DNA of 52,332 nucleotides. Source: CAYRJD01 sp964424585. GTDB lineage: Bacteria > Actinomycetota > Acidimicrobiia > Acidimicrobiales > Poriferisodalaceae. The position numbers and the translations under genes are program-made. Under the pieces are notes generated by a model. That model made no database searches, had not been told where the DNA came from, and worked only from the letters and a program-made list of their open reading frames with translations. Each line of letters begins with the position of its first letter. Position 1 is the stretch's first letter. Positions 48,279 to 52,332 of the stretch are shown one piece after another. The stretch is from assembly GCA_964424585.1 (NCBI GenBank), contig CAYRJD010000007.1, positions 1 to 52,332 on the forward strand, read 5' to 3'.

Positions 48279-48845
48279 GTGGCGATATCGACGGCCGACT
48301 TTCGCAACGGCATGAGCGTGCAGCTCGACAACGGGCTGTTCCAGATCACCGAGTTTCAGCACGTCAAGCCCGGCAAGGGCGGAGCGTTCGTGCGCACCAC
48401 CCTGCGCAACGTCCGCACCGGCGCGGTGCTCGAGCGCACGTTCCGCGCGGGAGAGAAGATGGAGCAAGCCGTCATCGACAAGCGCGAGATGCAGTTCCTC
48501 TACACCGACGGCGAAGACCTCGTCTTCATGGACGCGCAGACCTACGACCAGCGCAACGTGGCGCGCGACTCGCTCGGCACTGCCCCCAGCTACATCGTCG
48601 AAGGCGACACTGTCGTATTGCAGATGTTCGGCGACGAGGTGCTAGGTGCCGACCTCGCGGCCTCGATGGTGTTGACCGTCGCCGACACCGACCCAGGCGT
48701 TCAGGGCGACCGCGTCTCCGGCGCACGCAAGCCCGCGACGATGCAGACCGGCTTGGTGGTGCAGGTGCCGCTGTTCGTCGAGGTCGGCGACGCGCTGAAG
48801 GTCGACACCCGAACCGGCGAGTACATCGAACGAGCCAACGCTTGA
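48279..48845 (+). CDS. efp: Elongation factor P
   Basis: A 188-residue three-domain translation factor that rescues ribosomes stalled on polyproline. The N-terminal KOW-like domain begins ISTADFRNGMSVQLDNGLFQI. The tip loop that reaches the peptidyl-transferase centre is KPGKGGAFV with Lys33 at the tip. Actinobacteria usually use this lysine unmodified, and I see no efp-modifying gene here. The C-terminal OB domains include KPATMQTGLVVQVPLFVEVGD. The start is GTG, preceded by CGGAGAG seven to thirteen bases upstream. The stop overlaps the nusB TTG. Confidence 0.96.
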   Translation: MAISTADFRNGMSVQLDNGLFQITEFQHVKPGKGGAFVRTTLRNVRTGAVLERTFRAGEKMEQAVIDKREMQFLYTDGEDLVFMDAQTYDQRNVARDSLGTAPSYIVEGDTVVLQMFGDEVLGADLAASMVLTVADTDPGVQGDRVSGARKPATMQTGLVVQVPLFVEVGDALKVDTRTGEYIERANA

Positions 48846-49297
48846 GCCGACGTCGCGGCCGGCGCCGCGCGGCGCGCCCGCGCGACGTCTTTGCGGCACC
48901 TGCGGGCGAACGAAGTCGCGAGGCTCGCGAGCGCGCGGTCGAGCTGCTCTACGCCGCGCAGATGAGAGGAGACGACGTCGCTGACGTCATCTTGCACCTG
49001 CCCGTCGCGCCTGACGAGCTAGCGACCGACCTCGCCGTTGGCGTCGCGTCGGCTGCGGGTGCGCTGGAGGATCGGCTCGGTGAGCTGCTGGCCGACGGCT
49101 GGACGGTCGACCGGCTCGCGGTGTGCGACCGATGGATCATGCTGCTGGGGATGTACGAGCTGAGCCTCGCGCTCGAGCCCGTCGCGGTGGTCATCAACGA
49201 GGCGGTCGAACTGGCTCATCGCTACGGCGCGACGCAGCGCAGCGCGGCGCTCGTCAACGGCGTGCTCGCGGCGGTCGCGCGAGGCGAATCTGCGTGA
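48842..49297 (+). CDS. nusB: Transcription antitermination/assembly factor NusB
   Basis: A 151-residue all-helical RNA-binding protein that with NusE/S10 binds boxA in rRNA leaders. The basic N-terminus (SRRRGRRRAARPRD) is typical for boxA binding. The core shows SREARERAVELLYAAQMRGDD, RLAVCDRWIMLLGMYEL, and VVINEAVELAHRYGATQRSAALVNGVL. The TTG start overlaps the efp stop by four bases. It ends the conserved core cluster. pyrimidine genes (pyrR, pyrB), which often follow in Streptomyces, are not seen here. Confidence 0.9.
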   Translation: MSRRRGRRRAARPRDVFAAPAGERSREARERAVELLYAAQMRGDDVADVILHLPVAPDELATDLAVGVASAAGALEDRLGELLADGWTVDRLAVCDRWIMLLGMYELSLALEPVAVVINEAVELAHRYGATQRSAALVNGVLAAVARGESA

Positions 49298-49403
49298 AGC
49301 AGCGGGTCGAGAAAAAAACTCTGAAATAACTGTCGAGGTCGCGTTCTAAACCTTCGCGGTGAGGCCAGCCACACGGGCAGGCACAAACCCACGGAGGTGA
49401 AAC
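49298..49403 (+). promoter_or_regulatory. A+T-richer gap after nusB carrying the ribosome site of the next gene
   Basis: A 106-base intergenic region, the least GC-rich gap in the second half of the window. It contains GAGAAAAAAACTC (49310-49322), a weak hairpin without a following T run, and GGAGGTG a few bases before the GTG at 49404. It probably holds the promoter of the last two genes, but I cannot fix a -10 box. Confidence 0.4.
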
Positions 49404-50645
49404 GTGAACCAGCCAACGTCGCAAGCCACCCGAAGCCGACGGCATCGCAAGCGGAGCTGGCTGCTCGGCGCGCTGATGTCGATCGGCGTGCTGGTGCTGC
49501 TGGTCGTCTTGCTCGTGCTGTGGCTCGGGCTGTCGAACGGCGTGGAAGACACGAGCGCGCAATCGGTCGCGTCGAGCGGCGCAGCCGGCGCGCCCCCTGA
49601 CAGTTCAGCTGTCGACGAGCCAGCTGCCGACGAACGAGTTGCCGACGAACGAGCTGCTCACGAACCGGCGACCGACCCGCTGAGCGACGACGCGTCTGGT
49701 GGCCACGCCGTCGCGCGCGACGACGCGCCCCTCGATGTCGTCGAGCTGCGCAGCGGTCGCATCTGGGTGCCGTGGTCGAACACGTCCGCGCTCGGGCAAC
49801 TCTGGGCCTCGGCGGTGCCCCCCTACACCGCCGAGGCCCAAGCCGCGTTCGAGGCGCGACGTCGTGTCGCCATCGAACGCCCCACCCAGTGGGGCACGTT
49901 CGAGCCGATCGTCGACACCAGCTCGCTCGAGGTCGACTACGAGCTGAACGACGAGCGCACCGACGTCGCCGAGCGCATCAAGCTCTGCGAGCCGGTGCTG
50001 GGCGCGCAGCAACCCGAGGTGCTCACGCTGAGCGTCGACGGCACGACCGGGCCGAGCGCTGCGGTCACCTTCGCGGTCGCGCAGCACCTCGTGAGCCGGG
50101 CGGTGCTCAGCCGCGGCCCGACGTCGCTCGGCGAAGCGTGCGTCGACGCGGCGCTCGCCAGCGCTTCACGCGACTCCACGCTCGTCGGTGAGGTCGAGCT
50201 GCTGTGGGCGCGCGGCATCCGGGTGGAAGACACCGCGCCCGCTCCCGCCGGCGCGTGGGTGGTGGGGAGCGAGGGCGACACGACACACCTGGTCGTGTGC
50301 CATCAGCCAGACACCACCTACGTCGCCGACGCGTCGACGCGCGAGCGGCTGGTGCTGCTGGCCGAGCTGCCCGAGCGCGCCGAAGCAGTCGAGATCGGCT
50401 GGCGCGACGGAGCGGCGAGCATCGGCGAAGCACGGCTGTTCGCGGGCGATTGCGCCGAAGGGCAGCAGCCCAACGGTGAAGCCTCGCGTGGAGCTGGCTA
50501 CGACCTCGCAGCGCAGTGGCTGCGCGAACGTCGCGAGCAGGCGTCGACTTCGCAGTACCCCGGGGTTTGGATCGAGGTAGACGAACTCGACGCGTGGCGC
50601 ACGGTTGTCGCTGCTCGCGCGCGCGTCGCTGGGAGCGCCAGCTGA
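49404..50645 (+). CDS. Single-pass membrane protein of unknown function
   Basis: A 413-residue protein. A short basic cytoplasmic tail (SRRHRKRSW) and one transmembrane helix (about 20-42) are followed by an acidic Ala/Glu/Asp-rich linker with 15-base duplicated units, then an extracytoplasmic domain from about residue 110 (ELRSGRIWVPWSNTSALGQ). Four cysteines (IKLCEPV, GEACVDA, LVVCHQP, AGDCAEG) may form two disulfides. The domain mixes strands and helices, with no motif I recognise. A strong GGAGGTG ribosome site precedes the GTG. Its stop overlaps the next ATG by one base (TGATG), so it is coupled to the cysteine-rich secreted protein. Confidence 0.75.
   Translation: MNQPTSQATRSRRHRKRSWLLGALMSIGVLVLLVVLLVLWLGLSNGVEDTSAQSVASSGAAGAPPDSSAVDEPAADERVADERAAHEPATDPLSDDASGGHAVARDDAPLDVVELRSGRIWVPWSNTSALGQLWASAVPPYTAEAQAAFEARRRVAIERPTQWGTFEPIVDTSSLEVDYELNDERTDVAERIKLCEPVLGAQQPEVLTLSVDGTTGPSAAVTFAVAQHLVSRAVLSRGPTSLGEACVDAALASASRDSTLVGEVELLWARGIRVEDTAPAPAGAWVVGSEGDTTHLVVCHQPDTTYVADASTRERLVLLAELPERAEAVEIGWRDGAASIGEARLFAGDCAEGQQPNGEASRGAGYDLAAQWLRERREQASTSQYPGVWIEVDELDAWRTVVAARARVAGSAS
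49625..49654 (+). repeat. Two 15-bp tandem units in an acidic linker
   Basis: Two 15-base units (49625-49639 and 49640-49654) differ at a single base and encode an ADER(V/A) duplication in the extracytoplasmic linker. Confidence 0.6.
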
Positions 50646-52332
50646 TGGCGGCGCGAGCAACACGAACGAGCCGGCCCGCTCGCTGGCCCACCGGCGTGGT
50701 CGCTGGTTGCGTCGTCGGCTTCGCCGCGACGCTGGTCGTGCTGGCGCTGCTGGTGCCAACGGCGCGAGCCGCGCCGCAACCAGTCGGCGCTCAAGCAGCG
50801 AGCGTGGTGCCGCTGCAGTCGTCAGCCCTCGAGTGTCCAGCTGGGATGCAGCTCGTCGCCAGCGGCAACCGCTGCTTGACGCCGCACGTGCGATGGTCGC
50901 AGCCGATCTCTCGCTGTCCGACGGGCTACCGGCTGGTAGTCGGCGAGTTCGGCGGTGCGCAGTGTCAGCGCGTCGTCACGTCTCGCGTCCAGGTCGGCAC
51001 CAGGCGGGTGTTCAGCCACAACACCTATGAGAGCGTGTGGGTCAACACCGGCCGCCAGCGACAGCAGACGGGAACCCGGCGCGAGTGGGTGCCGGCGAGA
51101 ACCACCGTCGAGCCGCTCATTCCGCCCGTCAGACGTCGGGTGGGTGAGACGCGGACCTGGGTGCCCCCCGCAACCACCACCCAAGTGGTGCGCGCGGGCA
51201 CTCGCACCGAACGCACCCGAGAGTGCAACCTCGTGTGGGAGCTGGGCCGAACGGTTTGCTCTTGGGTGGAACGGCAAGTGCCGGTGTACGAAACCATCGA
51301 GGTGGTGCTGACCCCCGGGCGCTGGCGGGTCACGCCGATCTATGAGTGGCAGCGCAGCCACACGGTCTCCATTCCTGGCTACTACCGAACGGTGCCTGTC
51401 TACAGCTGGGTCAGCACCGGCTACTACGACCGGGTAGCGAGGCCGCAATACCGAACCGAGCCGATCTATGAAACCCGTTCGCGGGTTGAAACGGCCGCAG
51501 TTCAGCGAGGTGGGTGCCAGCCGGGTTGGACGCCGTCTGGAAGTTCGTGCCGGCGAGTTGAGCTGGGCCCGCCTTCGGCTGCGCCGACCCGCAGAGTCGA
51601 AGCGCCGAGCACGTCGCAGGTGTCGGGTGCGCCTGGGGCGTCGAGCAGGCCAGGGACATCCAGCACGGGGGCGTCTAGCGCGCCCGAGGTGAACCTCGAC
51701 CGGTCGCTCGCGCGACTTGCGAGCCTCGGCGACTCCGAGCTGAGTTCACTCGGGCTGCATCGCTGCGCGGGCGGCCTGATCTCTCAAGTGCGGTGCGGTT
51801 CGCAACCGGCGCGCACTTGGAACGTCGACGCCGACGCGTGCGACGGAATTGCGGGCACCACGGCAACTGCCGCGCACGGCGGTTCGTGTCGGACCGGTGT
51901 CGACACGCTCACCAAGTGTCAGTCGGGCGGCAGGAACTGTCGGCGGGTGACCGTGCGCACGTTCTGTCCGCGCATCTCTCAGCTCACCGGCACTCGCATC
52001 TTGAGTTGGCAAGAGACCGAGCAAGGCAAACAAGGTGAGACGTACCGCGCGTGCGTGTTCGACTGCTCAAACTTTGCCGCGCTGCCAGCGTACGTGGCGC
52101 AGCGCATTCAGTCGAGCGCCGACTACCACTGCGCGGCGCGCCCGAGCGTCGAACGGGTGCCCGACCCCGAGGTCACCACGACGACGAGCCCGCCGGTCAC
52201 GACGACCGCGAGCCCGCCGACCACGACGTCGGCGGCGAGCAGCACGACGACCAGGTCGAGCACGACCACGAGCGTGCCGCGTCGCGTTCCGCCAACCGTC
52301 ACCGCGACCACCGCGCGTCCGCGGGTCACGAC
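50645..52332 (+). CDS. Secreted cysteine-rich repeat protein with Thr/Pro-rich stalk, 3' end outside window
   Basis: An open frame of 562 codons running off the window. The signal is VVGFAATLVVLALLVPTARA, with a probable cleavage site ARA-AP near 44. The mature part has 18 cysteines. Three copies of a C-x(2)-G-aromatic/Met-x-C unit are visible (CPAGMQLVASGNRC, CPTGYRLVVGEF with a later Cys, CQPGWTPSGSSC). Between them is a long stretch of short alternating hydrophobic/basic strands (GTRREWVPARTT, VPVYETIEVVLTPGRW, TVPVYSWVSTGYYDRV, TEPIYETRSRVE). A second cysteine-rich region follows (about 360-490), then a Thr/Pro/Ser stalk. No known domain is recognised. The ATG overlaps the upstream stop. 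Confidence 0.72.
   Translation, partial: MAARATRTSRPARWPTGVVAGCVVGFAATLVVLALLVPTARAAPQPVGAQAASVVPLQSSALECPAGMQLVASGNRCLTPHVRWSQPISRCPTGYRLVVGEFGGAQCQRVVTSRVQVGTRRVFSHNTYESVWVNTGRQRQQTGTRREWVPARTTVEPLIPPVRRRVGETRTWVPPATTTQVVRAGTRTERTRECNLVWELGRTVCSWVERQVPVYETIEVVLTPGRWRVTPIYEWQRSHTVSIPGYYRTVPVYSWVSTGYYDRVARPQYRTEPIYETRSRVETAAVQRGGCQPGWTPSGSSCRRVELGPPSAAPTRRVEAPSTSQVSGAPGASSRPGTSSTGASSAPEVNLDRSLARLASLGDSELSSLGLHRCAGGLISQVRCGSQPARTWNVDADACDGIAGTTATAAHGGSCRTGVDTLTKCQSGGRNCRRVTVRTFCPRISQLTGTRILSWQETEQGKQGETYRACVFDCSNFAALPAYVAQRIQSSADYHCAARPSVERVPDPEVTTTTSPPVTTTASPPTTTSAASSTTTRSSTTTSVPRRVPPTVTATTARPRVT

Noticed and set aside
49310..49322. GAGAAAAAAACTC after nusB as an intrinsic terminator
   Set aside because: The stem is only three base pairs with no T run after it.

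Overview
The window is one contiguous, very GC-rich stretch, about two thirds G+C or more by eye. It has many GTG starts, densely packed genes and many 1-4 base stop/start overlaps. It looks like an actinobacterial chromosome. A mycothiol S-conjugate amidase (Mca), an F420-type luciferase-like oxidoreductase, several CoA-ester enzymes and the order yebC-ruvCAB-queA-tgt-yajC-secDF-relA-hisS-aspS-alaS-ruvX-mltG-aroE-aroB-aroQ-pepQ-efp-nusB all fit. An Acidimicrobiia (Ilumatobacter-like) lineage is my best guess, but that is inference. I saw no rRNA, tRNA, CRISPR array, insertion sequence or prophage.

Layout. Bases 1-8051 form an accessory metabolic region: a truncated cell-wall-binding-repeat protein, a small lipoprotein with an amidohydrolase, a short-chain dehydrogenase, an atypical CoA-transferase facing a CMD-family protein with an acyl-CoA dehydrogenase, and a degenerate ELFV (Glu/Leu/Phe/Val) dehydrogenase-like protein. 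Bases 8096-10094 encode two exported thioredoxin-fold lipoproteins, one with two WCPHC domains. Bases 10132-12688 encode an MgtE-type cation transporter and a duplicated PhoU/RCK_C protein. Bases 12717-17819 hold mca, an SCP2-like protein, a minus-strand run of two small proteins plus an exported nuclease, an F420-type oxidoreductase, an enoyl-CoA hydratase/isomerase and an EamA exporter. Bases 17959-25153 are a branched-chain amino-acid-type ABC transporter with two paralogous binding proteins and an extended LivM. Bases 25194-49297 are the conserved core: DNA repair (RuvABC, YebC), queuosine synthesis (QueA, Tgt), protein export (YajC, SecD, SecF), stringent response (RelA), aminoacyl-tRNA synthetases (HisS, AspS, AlaS), cell wall (MltG), shikimate pathway (AroE, AroB, AroQ), peptidase, EF-P and NusB. 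Bases 49404-52332 hold an unrecognised pair, a single-pass membrane protein and a secreted cysteine-rich repeat protein cut by the window end.

The most interesting signals are: Tgt has lost all three zinc cysteines while keeping its catalytic aspartates; the uncharacterised 49404-52332 pair; five exact 11-residue repeats in the membrane protein between aspS and alaS; an A/T-rich NANNNT hexamer (mostly TANNNT) 6-8 bases before the start codon of many genes, suggesting widespread leaderless transcription, including one where relA's stop codon lies inside the hisS -10 box; and two CoA-ester enzymes lacking the usual catalytic glutamate. Everything was read by eye. Family names rest on motif recognition, and no database search was run.
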